A DNA stretch of 64,000 nucleotides, taken from positions 620,001-684,000 of the forward strand of contig NZ_CP039435.1 in the NCBI RefSeq assembly GCF_005484585.1, in the 5' to 3' direction. The notes beneath the pieces are model-generated. The model was given only the letters and a program-made list of their open reading frames with translations. It did not search any database and was not told the DNA's origin. This document shows, piece after piece, positions 37,281-45,584 of the stretch; position 1 is the stretch's first letter; every line of letters starts with the position of its first letter. The position numbers were made by a program, and so were the translations under genes. This DNA comes from Brevundimonas sp. SGAir0440 (GTDB lineage Bacteria; Pseudomonadota; Alphaproteobacteria; Caulobacterales; Caulobacteraceae).

Positions 37281-38618
37281 TCACGCCCTGTGCCGATTGA
37301 GCTGTGTGATATTGTCAGCCTCCTGGGCCTGCCCGTTTACGATCGTCTCCACGTGGCGACCCCAAGCGACCAGAGCAGCCTTTCGCTCGGGGCGATACTC
37401 ATGGCGTTGATAGACGCCGACCAAGCCGCCCTGAGATCCAGAGACGTGGTTCAGTACTCGCTCCACCACATGCGGGGCGAAACCCAGAGCCGCCATGCCG
37501 GTCGCGGCCGTTCGACGAAGATCATGCAGCCGCCATGTCGCGGCATCCGGTGTTTCGCCAACCTCTAACCCTTCGGCATCATTGACCTCGGACAGACCGA
37601 CCTCGCGGACGCGCCTGTTCAACTGGCGCTTGGTCGCAGAGAAACCACGAGCGGCCCCTTCGCCACGAGCAGGGAAGAGGAAGGACCCTGTCTTGGGAAT
37701 CTTGGCGATCACGGCGAGCGCCTGGTCGCTCAGGTCTACCTCGTGCGCCCTGCCGTTCTTTGTCCGCTCGCCTGCCAGTCTCCACGTGCGATTGGGGACG
37801 TCGATTTCAGACCAGGTCATGCCGGCGACTTCGGCTCGGCGCTGGCCTGTAAGGATGAGCAGTTTGACCAGCGGGCCGAACAGGCCGCTGAGACGCTCGC
37901 TGCCGTGCCAAGCGAGACGTATCTCGTCGTCGGTCAAAACACGTTCTCTCGACTTCGGCCGGGGCGGCGCCCGAAAGCCTTCACATGGCGACGTGGAGAT
38001 GAGGTCGCGCTCCAGGCACCAGGAGAAGAGTGGGCGCACGGCCGCGAACGTAGCGCGGGCGACGGCCGGGGAGCGTTTGGTAATCCCGTCGATCAGGTCG
38101 GCGACGTCGGAGCGACGGATGTCGGCAATATGCCGCTCGCCCCATTCAACGATGGGGCCATGGCGCAGCAACCGTTCCGTTTCGGCCCACGACCTGTTGC
38201 GTTTAGCGCGCAGCTCGATGAACCGCTCGGCGACTGCTTTGAAGTTGTCCCGATCGCGGGCCGCGAGGCGTTGTGCTTCTTGTTCGGCCGCGTCGATGGT
38301 GGCGCGGCGGGCGACACGGTCCGCCTCGCGATCGGCAAACGGGTCGCGTGCGAGATCGACCTGAGCTAGCAGCTGGCGCGCCTCTGCTCTGGCTTGGTCA
38401 ACGGTCCAGGGGCTGCCGTGCTGGCCAATGGTGATCCGTCGTGTCTTGGCGGGCTGTCCAGCGATGGCCTTCGACCGATACTGGATGAGGTAGATCCTCG
38501 ATCCTGAAGGGGTCACACGCACGCCGAAGCGGCCCAACTGTGTGTCCCATCCGTAGACGTCCTTCGCTGCCGGTTGGATCGCTTCGATGGACGTCTTGGT
38601 GAGCTTCAGGGTGGCCAT
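37281..38618 (-). CDS. int: Tyrosine integrase of element 1 (DUF4102 type)
   Basis: 445 residues. An N-terminal DUF4102-type arm-binding domain (GWDTQLGRFGVRVTPSGSRIYLIQYR) is followed by a SAM-like core-binding region and the catalytic domain. The catalytic Arg is in LLILTGQRRAEVAGMTWSEID, the HxLR box in LHDLRRTAATGMAALG, and the second His and Tyr in LNHVSGSQGGLVGVYQRHEY. It should drive recombination between the 43-bp att sites. It faces inward from attR, and its own promoter region carries the arm-type repeats. Confidence 0.94.
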   Translation of the reverse strand: MATLKLTKTSIEAIQPAAKDVYGWDTQLGRFGVRVTPSGSRIYLIQYRSKAIAGQPAKTRRITIGQHGSPWTVDQARAEARQLLAQVDLARDPFADREADRVARRATIDAAEQEAQRLAARDRDNFKAVAERFIELRAKRNRSWAETERLLRHGPIVEWGERHIADIRRSDVADLIDGITKRSPAVARATFAAVRPLFSWCLERDLISTSPCEGFRAPPRPKSRERVLTDDEIRLAWHGSERLSGLFGPLVKLLILTGQRRAEVAGMTWSEIDVPNRTWRLAGERTKNGRAHEVDLSDQALAVIAKIPKTGSFLFPARGEGAARGFSATKRQLNRRVREVGLSEVNDAEGLEVGETPDAATWRLHDLRRTAATGMAALGFAPHVVERVLNHVSGSQGGLVGVYQRHEYRPERKAALVAWGRHVETIVNGQAQEADNITQLNRHRA

Positions 38619-38621
38619 GGT

Positions 38622-38672
38622 CTGCTTATCGGAATGGGGCGCTGCGGTTCCTGATAAGCGCCTGATAAGCAG
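38622..38672. repeat. Arm-type sites of integrase 1 (right)
   Basis: CTGATAAGCGC (38651-38661) and CTGATAAGCAG (38662-38672) in tandem, plus an inverted copy CTGCTTATCGG at 38622-38632 just upstream of the int start. They match the pair at 20875-20896. Confidence 0.7.
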
Positions 38673-38788
38673 CTTGCGTCAAACCCCATGCATCCATGTG
38701 GCACGGGGTGATACGTAAGCCATTGATCTTAAACACTCTGCGATACCGAGTGTATTGCGGTGCATTATCGTGCAACGATAAACCTGCT

Positions 38789-38831
38789 TGACGAGGTCAG
38801 GGGTTCGACTCCCCTCGGCTCCACCAGGCAC
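38789..38831 (+). repeat. attR of element 1 / attL of element 2
   Basis: 43 bp identical to 20752-20794. No complete tRNA is rebuilt here because the sequence upstream differs. The shared site shows that the two elements are in tandem. Confidence 0.9.
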
Positions 38832-39548
38832 CTTCGATTAGTTCAGTCTATTCAAGCCGATGCGCACCGGCGCGCGGCGTTACCCTAAAAGATACCCTAA
38901 ATACGATTTCTGCTCGCCGGGTTTGATGTCGCCGCAGATAATACACACTGATGCGCCTGGACGCAGAGCTTGCCGCCCGCGTCGTGCGCAACCCGTCGCC
39001 GCATGCGGCCGCACGGGCTATGTGCCAGCCGAGACGGCGCGCGGGCTGGACACGTCGATGTCTCTACCGCTCGTCGCGCATCACCTGGTCTGCAAGGCCT
39101 GCGGGTCAAAGGGTGCCGCCTTACAGGTCCGCTTCTCGATCTCGGACTATTACGATCAGGCGCGTGGCCATGGCTGCTTGATACCGGGCGGGCATAGCAA
39201 AACGCCCCCGGCGTGAACCGAGGGCGATCAAGGCGGGCGGTCTCACCCAGGGAACGTAATCGACCGCCCACCGAGCGGGGTGGCGCATATTGCCGGGCCA
39301 CCACCCTCACAGGCCGGCTCCGCGCAACTAACTCAGATCAACGACACTGCGTTCCGGAAGTCCGCAAAACGACAAAAGCCGCCGTCCTCGAAGGTCGGCG
39401 GCAGTCGGAAAACACATGAGCCGACTTTGCGATCGGCTGGCCAGATAACCACAAAGCGCTGCGTCAAGTTCCCCTTAATCCACTCAAGCTTGGCATTTGC
39501 AGCGTCGGTTTTGATTGGTAAATCAGCGCGTTTAGTTCGGAGTGATCA
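38832..39548. other. Left end of element 2, no gene seen
   Basis: About 715 bp. It holds the left arm-type repeats at 38880 and two hairpins that could be terminators: an imperfect one at about 39204-39230 and GCCGCCG / CGGCGGC at 39378-39402. Short frames here are not supported by composition or ribosome binding sites. The stretch 39420-39548 is lower in GC and may hold the promoter for the 72-residue gene. Confidence 0.5.
38880..38903 (+). repeat. Arm-type sites of integrase 2 (left)
   Basis: TTACCCTAAAAG followed directly by ATACCCTAAATA, i.e. two TACCCTAAA units 12 bp apart. The same unit is repeated in tandem at 56155-56178 by the integrase start. Confidence 0.7.
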
Positions 39549-39767
39549 ATGCAACGGAAACCTATCGACGAGCTGTGTGAGATAGCGCGCTGCGGGGGCA
39601 GCATCACAATCTATGCTGACACGCGTTCCGCTGACGAACTTATCCAGCTCGCGAGCGCGCTACGCCATGGGGCAAAGCTCACACTGAATGGCACAGCGAT
39701 GCGGCCGAATGAGGAGCTATGTCGGATCGCCAAAGCGTCGCCGGGAAACGTCACTTTCACGGGCTAG
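39549..39767 (+). CDS. Small repeat protein (72 aa)
   Basis: The sequence contains two related units: KPIDELCEIARCGGSITIYAD and RPNEELCRIAKASPGNVTF, with DELIQLASALRHGAKLTL between them. Short proteins built of xDELxxIA-x-G-xx-(I/L)T(I/L) units are, to my knowledge, fairly widespread in bacteria on mobile elements, with unknown function. It stands alone near the left end of element 2. Confidence 0.65.
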   Translation: MQRKPIDELCEIARCGGSITIYADTRSADELIQLASALRHGAKLTLNGTAMRPNEELCRIAKASPGNVTFTG

Positions 39768-39931
39768 AGGGCTCGCGAGAATACCAGAGCCGACGTCGCT
39801 GCTCTTTTAGCTTGCGCCACTCTTCTATCAGCCGCCGCTCCGCGATCAGCGTTTCGACGGCGAGGGCGCGGGCGGCATCCGCCACTCTCAAGGCCTGCTG
39901 GGCTGAGCTAAGCGGGGCTGTCGTCGTTGGT

Positions 39932-40234
39932 TTAGCCCGGTCGTGGCGGCGGCGGACAGTCGAGCCCCCGCATCCCCATCGTATCGAAGAACCGGCAGAG
40001 ACGCCCGACCTGGGCCGCCAATCGGTCCCCCCGCGCCTCGATGGCGATGTCGTAGGCGTCGAGCGCGGCCTCCGAATAGATCGCCTCGGGCGCCAGGACC
40101 GGCTTCGGCTCAACCGCCAGATCGGCAGGGCTCGGGTAGAAGGCGCTCTGCGGTGCCTTGGTGGCGCAACCGCTCGCAAGCGAGACGGACACGGCGAGCG
40201 CTAGGGACAGCATCAGGGAGCGAGTTGACCGCAT
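39932..40234 (-). CDS. Outer-membrane spanin (Rz1-like lipoprotein)
   Basis: 100 residues. MRSTRSLMLSLALAVSVSLASGCATKAPQ is a lipoprotein signal with lipobox LASGC. The mature part is Pro-rich near both ends, as in o-spanins. The gene starts inside the i-spanin gene in a different frame and runs past its end, the classic overlapping Rz/Rz1 layout. Together they would fuse inner and outer membranes at lysis. Confidence 0.75.
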   Translation of the reverse strand: MRSTRSLMLSLALAVSVSLASGCATKAPQSAFYPSPADLAVEPKPVLAPEAIYSEAALDAYDIAIEARGDRLAAQVGRLCRFFDTMGMRGLDCPPPPRPG

Positions 40235-40490
40235 CGGATAGATCCTTTTCGCGGGCGTTGATGATGGGGGTTTCGACCGAGGCCTCACGGGCAGCGGTTT
40301 CCCGCGCGCTGGACGCCTTCGCCTCGGTCTTTTGTATCTCGACCGCCTGACGCTCTCGCTCCCCCTGTGCGCCCCTGTGAGAGCAATAGGCGCCGGTCAG
40401 GATGAAGCCGGCGATGATGGCGACGATCAGCCAGCCGGTCGGGCGGAGAAGGCGGGGGATGGAGCGGAGGAAGGCGAGGGCGGCGATCAT
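40110..40490 (-). CDS. Inner-membrane spanin (Rz-like)
   Basis: 126 residues with one N-terminal membrane span (about 18-36, GWLIVAIIAGFILTGAYC) and a periplasmic helical part (ERERQAVEIQKTEAKASSARETAAREA). It overlaps the lysozyme gene by 4 bp upstream and contains the o-spanin start downstream. Identification rests on topology and gene order, since spanins diverge fast. Confidence 0.72.
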   Translation of the reverse strand: MIAALAFLRSIPRLLRPTGWLIVAIIAGFILTGAYCSHRGAQGERERQAVEIQKTEAKASSARETAAREASVETPIINAREKDLSDAVNSLPDAVPSARRVRLACERLRHQGTAERLLPEPCRSGG

Positions 40491-41044
40491 CCGGCGCCCC
40501 CGGTTTCGATCTGCTGGGCGATCCGTTCGGCGCGGCCCTTCACCTGTCCAACCCAGACCTTGTTCGCCCGGATGGCGGCCGCCGCCTCGCGCCAGCGCCC
40601 CGCCTTCATCAGGGCCACGGTGTTGGGCCACTTCTCGACTAGACCATCCGCTCCAAGGTTGAAGGCGATATTCTGGATCGCGCGTTGCCGCACCGGATCA
40701 GCCGTCCGCCACCACGGCGCCACCCGGTCCAGGTCGCGCTTGAAGCGGGCGATGTCGTTGCGCTTCAGAAGATCGGCCTCGTCATTCGAGATGCCACCGC
40801 CCTTCCGCTTGTCGATCAGCCGGCCGATGCCGATGGTCCAGAAGCCCCGGCTGTCCTGATAGGCGTGAAGCACCCGGCCTTCGTCACGCTCCAGCTCGCG
40901 GATCAGGGCCATGTCGTTCGGATCGATTTCACCGATTGCGAGCGACGGCGCTGGGATCGCTGCCTTGATCTGATTGACTTCCTCCTGGGTAAGGCCGCGA
41001 CCCGCGATATCGCGCACGACGTCGAATAGAGCCTTGTCGCTCAT
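40487..41044 (-). CDS. Phage endolysin, GH24 lysozyme
   Basis: 185 residues. The T4-lysozyme-type triad is visible in ERDEGRVLHAYQDSRGFWTIGIG: Glu55, Asp64 and Thr70. An N-terminal extension of about 45 residues (ALFDVVRDIAGRGLTQEEVNQIKAAI) precedes it and looks like a small helical domain. No signal peptide or SAR span is seen, so a holin would be needed; none is recognised. First gene of the leftward lysis cassette. Confidence 0.9.
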   Translation of the reverse strand: MSDKALFDVVRDIAGRGLTQEEVNQIKAAIPAPSLAIGEIDPNDMALIRELERDEGRVLHAYQDSRGFWTIGIGRLIDKRKGGGISNDEADLLKRNDIARFKRDLDRVAPWWRTADPVRQRAIQNIAFNLGADGLVEKWPNTVALMKAGRWREAAAAIRANKVWVGQVKGRAERIAQQIETGGAG

Positions 41045-41397
41045 GGTCAGTCTCCAGATTGTGGGGGTTGCGCGCTTTAGGTGTGCGGGATAGCGTCACG
41101 GTTGAGCCTCGCGGCTCGCTCTAGCGGGGAGCTTCAGGCCGGCGGTTCCGCAAATGCCCCGGCCTATCCATTGGGGGATGGATTGTGATGAATCAGAAGA
41201 ACGTCGCGCCCTTCCTCATAACTATGCTCGCCTGGATCACCAGGCTAATCTTGGCAGGCGTTCCACGGATCAGGTGACAGCGAGCGTTGCATTCAGCTAA
41301 GCCATAAACGTCGCGGCTCATGCCCGAACTGCGTCAGGCGGCCCGGCTGGGCGAGGACATCATCGGCCGGGCCGCAAAGTAAATTGGGGGGTGCGAG
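41045..41397. other. Intergenic region upstream of the lysis cassette
   Basis: About 350 bp with no clear gene. A 29-codon frame at 41188-41277 would encode a hydrophobic peptide (MNQKNVAPFLITMLAWITRL...), of the size of small membrane toxins or a mini-holin, with a moderate GGGGGATGGATTG upstream, but length alone makes this weak. GC-rich symmetrical stretches occur at 41100-41160. Confidence 0.4.
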
Positions 41398-41589
41398 ATG
41401 GACGACAGGACGCTGGAGCGGCGCGCCATGGGCGCGGAACAGCTGATGACAGCGAAGATCACCGAGTTCGCAGCCCATCTGACGGCGGGTGATCGATCCG
41501 CCGCAGAGCGTGCCCGAACCGAGGCCATTGGGGCGCTGGAAGTCCACTTGGACCAGACCGATCAGCTGATCACACAGACTTTTGCCTGA
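41398..41589 (+). CDS. Hypothetical small helical protein (63 aa)
   Basis: MDDRTLERRAMGAEQLMTAKITEFAAHL followed by a second helix ending LDQTDQLITQTFA. A GGGGGG run 6-14 bases upstream could serve as ribosome binding site. No family recognised. Confidence 0.45.
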   Translation: MDDRTLERRAMGAEQLMTAKITEFAAHLTAGDRSAAERARTEAIGALEVHLDQTDQLITQTFA

Positions 41590-41768
41590 GATGGCTAGGC
41601 GCATTAGGTCCGCTTTCAGCGCCGACGTCTATGACTGAAATCGACCCGTTGCAGACGTTGGCGACGACTGCTCTAAGCAAATGATGAAGGGGCTGATTTT
41701 CGGTTTGCCGCTACGGCCGCGCCTGACACGATGTGGACGGTCAGAGGATTCGCCCCCCAGGTTGACAA

Positions 41769-42761
41769 TCACGGCAACCGTCTCTGTTGACCTCTTTGCC
41801 GATACGCTTCGAGTTGACTTTGCTGCTCGGCAAGGGACGGAACACCGCTGTCGTTTCGCAAGGTATCAGGCAACAGGCTGGTGTCATATGCACCCTGGCT
41901 GGGGGGATCGCCATTAAACGGCACGACGAACTGCGTGCCGTAGACTTGAGCTCTCCCGATGGATTGAAGGAACCGATCCAAGGTTGCCGTAGCGATCCAG
42001 ATCGCGTCTTGCCGGCCTCTGGCCACAGCGGCAGTAGCCAAGGCATGGGCTAGTAGATAGTCCTCGGGTTTGTCCCCGTGCTGGAAGATGAACGCGCTCC
42101 GGTAATAGTCTGCTCCGCTCCGGATCTGCCCCGCATCAAGCATGTTTCGGACCACGGATCTGCGCTCGCGATCTCGATCACTGACGTCGGGGGCGAGGGG
42201 ACCGTTTCCCTGTCGGGCATCCTGATCCTCCTGAAAAAGTGCGGCTAGCGCGGCGTTGTCAACAAAGGACGGCGGTCGTCCGTATATCGCGTCAGGCTGC
42301 CAGCCAGTGAACACCGAAACGGGCGAGTTCGACCGATGTAGATCGAACGTGGGACCACCCGGAATATTGGCGAGGGTCAGCGCCGCGCCATCGGCGGACA
42401 CCAACTTGACTACATACGCTGTGACATCGGTCGGAGTGTCGCCATCTTGGACGCTAAACCGGAACTCGTCCCCACCGCACTCTGCGTTCTGGAAGCTTTT
42501 TGTTGAAGTGGGACCAACGACGTTCATTAGCCTGATCCAGCCGGTGTTGGCATCCAGCGTGAAGTGAGCCGGGCGCGAAAAATTTCCACCGGGCCGGCCC
42601 GCGCCGTCGCAGTCAATCCTCAGCACAAAGGCTGCGTGATCATCAATCGCCCAGACCCATAGCCCATCCAGCGGGGATGGTGACTGCGCGATCGCCGGCC
42701 TGAACGGCACGAGCAGCAAAAGAACAGCAAGAACGGCTAGGACATGGGCCTTCTTCAACAT
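41769..42761 (-). CDS. Secreted DUF6624-like protein (330 aa)
   Basis: An N-terminal signal peptide (AHVLAVLAVLLLLVPFRPAIAQ) is followed by a beta-rich region (about 30-150). The C-terminal half, DQDARQGNGPLAPDVSDRDRERRSVVRNMLDAGQIRSGADYYRSAFIFQHGDKPEDYLLAHALATAAVARGR, resembles the DUF6624 pattern with its FQHGDKPEDYLLAHALA core. The role is unknown. It probably acts in the periplasm or outside, as an accessory of element 2. Confidence 0.65.
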   Translation of the reverse strand: MLKKAHVLAVLAVLLLLVPFRPAIAQSPSPLDGLWVWAIDDHAAFVLRIDCDGAGRPGGNFSRPAHFTLDANTGWIRLMNVVGPTSTKSFQNAECGGDEFRFSVQDGDTPTDVTAYVVKLVSADGAALTLANIPGGPTFDLHRSNSPVSVFTGWQPDAIYGRPPSFVDNAALAALFQEDQDARQGNGPLAPDVSDRDRERRSVVRNMLDAGQIRSGADYYRSAFIFQHGDKPEDYLLAHALATAAVARGRQDAIWIATATLDRFLQSIGRAQVYGTQFVVPFNGDPPSQGAYDTSLLPDTLRNDSGVPSLAEQQSQLEAYRQRGQQRRLP

Positions 42762-42899
42762 TCAACCGCTCGCCGATATTTCAACGCGTTCGTGTGTCCG
42801 AGAGCAAACCTTATCGCCGTCACCACTGCAATAAAGGGTTTGCGACTGCCTCCGCGGGAGCCTCGCAACTGTTTGACGCTGCGCGATTGTCTTTCCGCA

Positions 42900-43712
42900 A
42901 TGCCGACACGAGAGTTCCGCGTAGCTGCGCATGTGGGACTGACCATCGCAACTGTGTGGGCGGCTCTGGCCGCCTTCTATGCAGTGAAGAGATACGCGTG
43001 CTCGCCGCTCCAATTCGAATGCCGAGAAGAGTTCTGGCGCCGTTTTGAGGATTTCATCCTTCTGCAGTGGCTAGACGCCTGGCAGACGCTGACTTCTGGC
43101 GTTCTTGCTCTTGCAGCAGCCGCAGTGGGTGCATGGTTCCTTAGCAAGCAGATTGGCTTGGCTGATCGGCACGAAACTGATCGCATCGCACGGGGCCATG
43201 CGTCGGCGCGCGCGGCGTTAAGCTTCAATCTCGATTATCTTTGGCGCCATGAGGAATCAGTTGCCGCTTGGCTGAGGGAACAACTTACCCACATCTCGCT
43301 TGGTACTTTGACGTCTGCACCACCGTGTCTCGACCAGCAGATGGTGGCGTCATTAGAACGCATGATTGCGAACAGTTCCAAGCTTGAAGTTGAGCCTTAC
43401 GCTGAGCTCATCAGCCTCCTTCAGGTGCAGTCCGCTCGTCTCCATGGGCACTGGGCAGGATCTTTGTCGGGAGAGCCTCCGGGTTTGGCGGAGCTTTTAG
43501 ACCGGTGCTACGATGCCATCGAAGCGGCTGCGCGTATAAACGCGCTCTTTCCCTATGCTCGTTTTTCGGCTGGGGCCGACTGCCCGAGAACGCCCGAACG
43601 CTCAGATATCACTAACGCTCGCAGCACCATTGGTTTCAGGGAGCATCAGGTCAGCCCGCACACAACTGCCGGGCTGAACGCTCGCATCGATCGGCGATGG
43701 CCCACTGCTTGA
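42900..43712 (+). CDS. Hypothetical membrane protein (270 aa)
   Basis: MPTREFRVAAHVGLTIATVWAALAAFYAVKRYAC and a second span LTSGVLALAAAAVGAWFLSKQIGLADRHETDRIARG, then a helical cytosolic domain with a PYAELISLLQVQSARLHGHW stretch. Two N-terminal spans followed by a soluble part is a known layout in prophage cargo proteins, but the function is unknown. The ATG at 42900 gives a typical membrane start; an in-frame ATG exists at 42744. Confidence 0.55.
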   Translation: MPTREFRVAAHVGLTIATVWAALAAFYAVKRYACSPLQFECREEFWRRFEDFILLQWLDAWQTLTSGVLALAAAAVGAWFLSKQIGLADRHETDRIARGHASARAALSFNLDYLWRHEESVAAWLREQLTHISLGTLTSAPPCLDQQMVASLERMIANSSKLEVEPYAELISLLQVQSARLHGHWAGSLSGEPPGLAELLDRCYDAIEAAARINALFPYARFSAGADCPRTPERSDITNARSTIGFREHQVSPHTTAGLNARIDRRWPTA

Positions 43713-43758
43713 ATCGATATGCTGTGAACCAGAGACGCCGTGAAAATGGCGTTGAGAG

Positions 43759-44442
43759 CTAGGTCCACCGCTCGACGATTTCCGTCACCACAGCGCCCGC
43801 CGTCAACGTCGTCATTTGGCAGAAGCAGCCAACTGTCCCGCTGGCTCTTTGTGCACGCATGATCCTGCGACCATGCTCGCGGACGTCAGCGCATGGCTCC
43901 CATGGCTTCACACTTGAAACCGCCAGATCGAAATCCATCGAAGCCGGCCACGGAGAAGCAAACGCCAGGGCAGGCTGTATGTCCTCAGGAGTAAAGCGCA
44001 GTTGTGCCGCGCTCGGCGGCACGGCGGGCGTCAGCGCTTTAGCCGTCCATGGGGGGTGGCCGTCGTCGTCATAGCTGCTGACGCAGATGCCTCTGGCCCG
44101 GCCTGATCCATCGATGCCGACGAGAACGCCGTCGATCAGGGCTGGGTCGGCAGACACCGAATGCCCGGCCTGCAGCGCGGACATCATCGCTCGATGGGCG
44201 CCGACAACTTGTTCTGGGAAGGCGCGAACAAGGTCGTCAAAGCTTCCCTGGACCTGGGCCACAGCCACAGCCAGCAGAGCTCCAAACATGTCAGGGCCCC
44301 GGCCGACGAAAGCCGCAGATTGGTGCGCGGCTATTTGCACCTTCTGCTTCATAGCGATCATCGCGCCGTTCGGGCCGACCATCATGCCGTCGGTGAACAG
44401 TGTGGCAGATCGAGGCGCGAGATAGACCAGGGTCGCGGTCAT
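43759..44442 (-). CDS. Hypothetical phage protein, Ntn-hydrolase-like start (227 aa)
   Basis: LVYLAPRSATLFTDGMMVGPNGAMIAMKQKVQIAAHQSAAFVGRGPDMFGALLAVAVAQVQGSFDDLVRAFPEQV has the strand-turn-strand and helix pattern of proteasome-like Ntn hydrolases (T-x-x-x-DG near the start, then a Gly-rich turn). I make no firm claim of activity. Last gene of the leftward run starting at 45580; it overlaps the gene before it by 4 bp. Confidence 0.6.
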   Translation of the reverse strand: MTATLVYLAPRSATLFTDGMMVGPNGAMIAMKQKVQIAAHQSAAFVGRGPDMFGALLAVAVAQVQGSFDDLVRAFPEQVVGAHRAMMSALQAGHSVSADPALIDGVLVGIDGSGRARGICVSSYDDDGHPPWTAKALTPAVPPSAAQLRFTPEDIQPALAFASPWPASMDFDLAVSSVKPWEPCADVREHGRRIMRAQRASGTVGCFCQMTTLTAGAVVTEIVERWT

Positions 44443-44657
44443 TCGCTGTCATCCTGCGACGGCCTTGCTCGATCGCGGGTCGCCGCACCGGCGCTGTAAA
44501 GCACCGTGTTGACGACAAAGGTCGCGAACGCTGCGTTGATGCCTATCGACGTGGTCCAGGCCACCACCGCTGCCGTGATCGGGTCTGCGTGCGCGATGGC
44601 GGGGACCGCCAACAGTGGAACGAGCAAGCCGAAGAACAGCTTTAGCCGGCGGGTCAT
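44439..44657 (-). CDS. Small membrane protein (72 aa)
   Basis: Two hydrophobic stretches (LFFGLLVPLLAVPAIAHA and AAFATFVVNTVLYSAGAA). It could be a small tail-tip-associated or holin-like membrane protein; nothing distinguishes these. Start and stop both overlap neighbouring genes by 4 bp, so it is translated in a coupled chain. Confidence 0.6.
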   Translation of the reverse strand: MTRRLKLFFGLLVPLLAVPAIAHADPITAAVVAWTTSIGINAAFATFVVNTVLYSAGAATRDRARPSQDDSE

Positions 44658-44803
44658 TTGCTCGGCTCCGAGCCTGTCGTCTTACGCATGGCTTCGGCGA
44701 GGCTGAACTTTTGGTTTGCCGGTTTCGGATGGCGTGTGGCAGTCGCCATAGCTTGTGCCAAGCTGTAGCGGAGCGGAGTCTTCTGGCTGTTGGTCTTAGA
44801 CAT
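44654..44803 (-). CDS. Very small protein (49 aa) with a repeated SLA-x-AM motif
   Basis: The frame MSKTNSQKTPLRYSLAQAMA to MRKTTGSEPSK contains YSLAQAMATATRH and FSLAEAMRKTTGS, an internal duplication. It overlaps the genes on both sides (44657 and 44796), which supports it as a real coupled gene. No function can be assigned. Confidence 0.6.
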   Translation of the reverse strand: MSKTNSQKTPLRYSLAQAMATATRHPKPANQKFSLAEAMRKTTGSEPSK

Positions 44804-45047
44804 CTGAGGGTTCCTCTATGGTCTGATCGTCTTGCGATGTTGTCTCGCGGCGAAGGGCCCCGCCTTCGCCTTCCCAAGTAGGGATAGCCTCGCGGCCGAC
44901 CTTGAAGGTGGCTATGGCCTCCGGTGTCGCGCGTCGTTGGCGGTCCACCAACTGCATCGGCACTGCGCCTGTCTTGGCGAGCCGTTTCGCGGTGCGGGTA
45001 GAGACGCCCATCTGAGCGGCGATATGTGAGAGCCCAACAACCATCAT
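44796..45047 (-). CDS. Helix-turn-helix protein (83 aa)
   Basis: VGLSHIAAQMGVSTRTAKRLAKTGAVPMQLVDRQRRATPEAIATFKVG is a clear HTH followed by a beta wing, similar to small phage DNA-binding proteins. The acidic tail is likely disordered. Overlaps 44654-44803 and 45044-45580. Confidence 0.7.
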   Translation of the reverse strand: MMVVGLSHIAAQMGVSTRTAKRLAKTGAVPMQLVDRQRRATPEAIATFKVGREAIPTWEGEGGALRRETTSQDDQTIEEPSDV

Positions 45048-45580
45048 TGTGGAGCCTCCACTGATGACCAGTCGATCTGCGCCATGCGGTCCAGATCCCA
45101 GATCGGCTGGTCTTCCCAGGCGAAGCCGTCCGGACGGCTGGCATCGATCTCGGTCAGGACTTCCGTCGCGGCCTCCATCGCCAAGGCTCTGAACATCTGG
45201 TCAGTCTGCTTGGCGGTCTCGATCGACGCGCCGTTCTCCCATGCGGCGAGAGCAGCGAAGGCGCAGATGCGATTGAAGTAGCTGACCAGCAGATTGACCG
45301 CGACGGGCATCAGCACATCGTGCTCGATCTGGGCGCCGTCTGTGCCGACAGCGGCAGAAGCGGGCGCGCCAGACACTGGGCTCGGGTTCAGGTCCGGTTT
45401 GCGTGGGCGGCCAGAAAAGCGGCCCAGACCGGAGTGCATCAGCAGGCGGTCGGAGGCTTCGACGCTGATCTTGCCATCGACTACGACGACCGCCCCGCGC
45501 GCCTCCCACTTCTGCACTGCGGCTTTGCTGACGCCGTGAAGCTTTGCGAACGCAGGCCTTGAGGCGAGGGTGATGCTCAT
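45044..45580 (-). CDS. DNA-binding protein resembling a Nu1-type small terminase subunit (178 aa)
   Basis: SRPAFAKLHGVSKAAVQKWEARGAVVVVDGKISVEASDRLL is an HTH of the Nu1/terminase small subunit type; the C-terminal half is helical (NLLVSYFNRICAFAALAAWENGASIETAKQTDQMFRALAMEAATEVLTEID). It lies directly downstream of the GGCAACC array, a possible binding region. There is no large terminase gene beside it; a lone small terminase is a feature of some phage satellites that redirect a helper phage's packaging. That reading is inference. Confidence 0.6.
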   Translation of the reverse strand: MSITLASRPAFAKLHGVSKAAVQKWEARGAVVVVDGKISVEASDRLLMHSGLGRFSGRPRKPDLNPSPVSGAPASAAVGTDGAQIEHDVLMPVAVNLLVSYFNRICAFAALAAWENGASIETAKQTDQMFRALAMEAATEVLTEIDASRPDGFAWEDQPIWDLDRMAQIDWSSVEAPQ

Positions 45581-45584
45581 GGGC

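Noticed and set aside
38789..38831. Second tRNA-Ala gene
   Set aside because: Only the 3' half of the tRNA is present; the upstream sequence cannot form the acceptor, D or anticodon 5' arms.
38860..39216. 118-codon frame at the left end of element 2
   Set aside because: It begins in the integrase arm repeats, has no ribosome binding site and gives a product with no folded character.
41188..41277. 29-codon hydrophobic peptide frame
   Set aside because: Possible small toxin or mini-holin, but length and composition alone cannot support it; noted in the intergenic entry.
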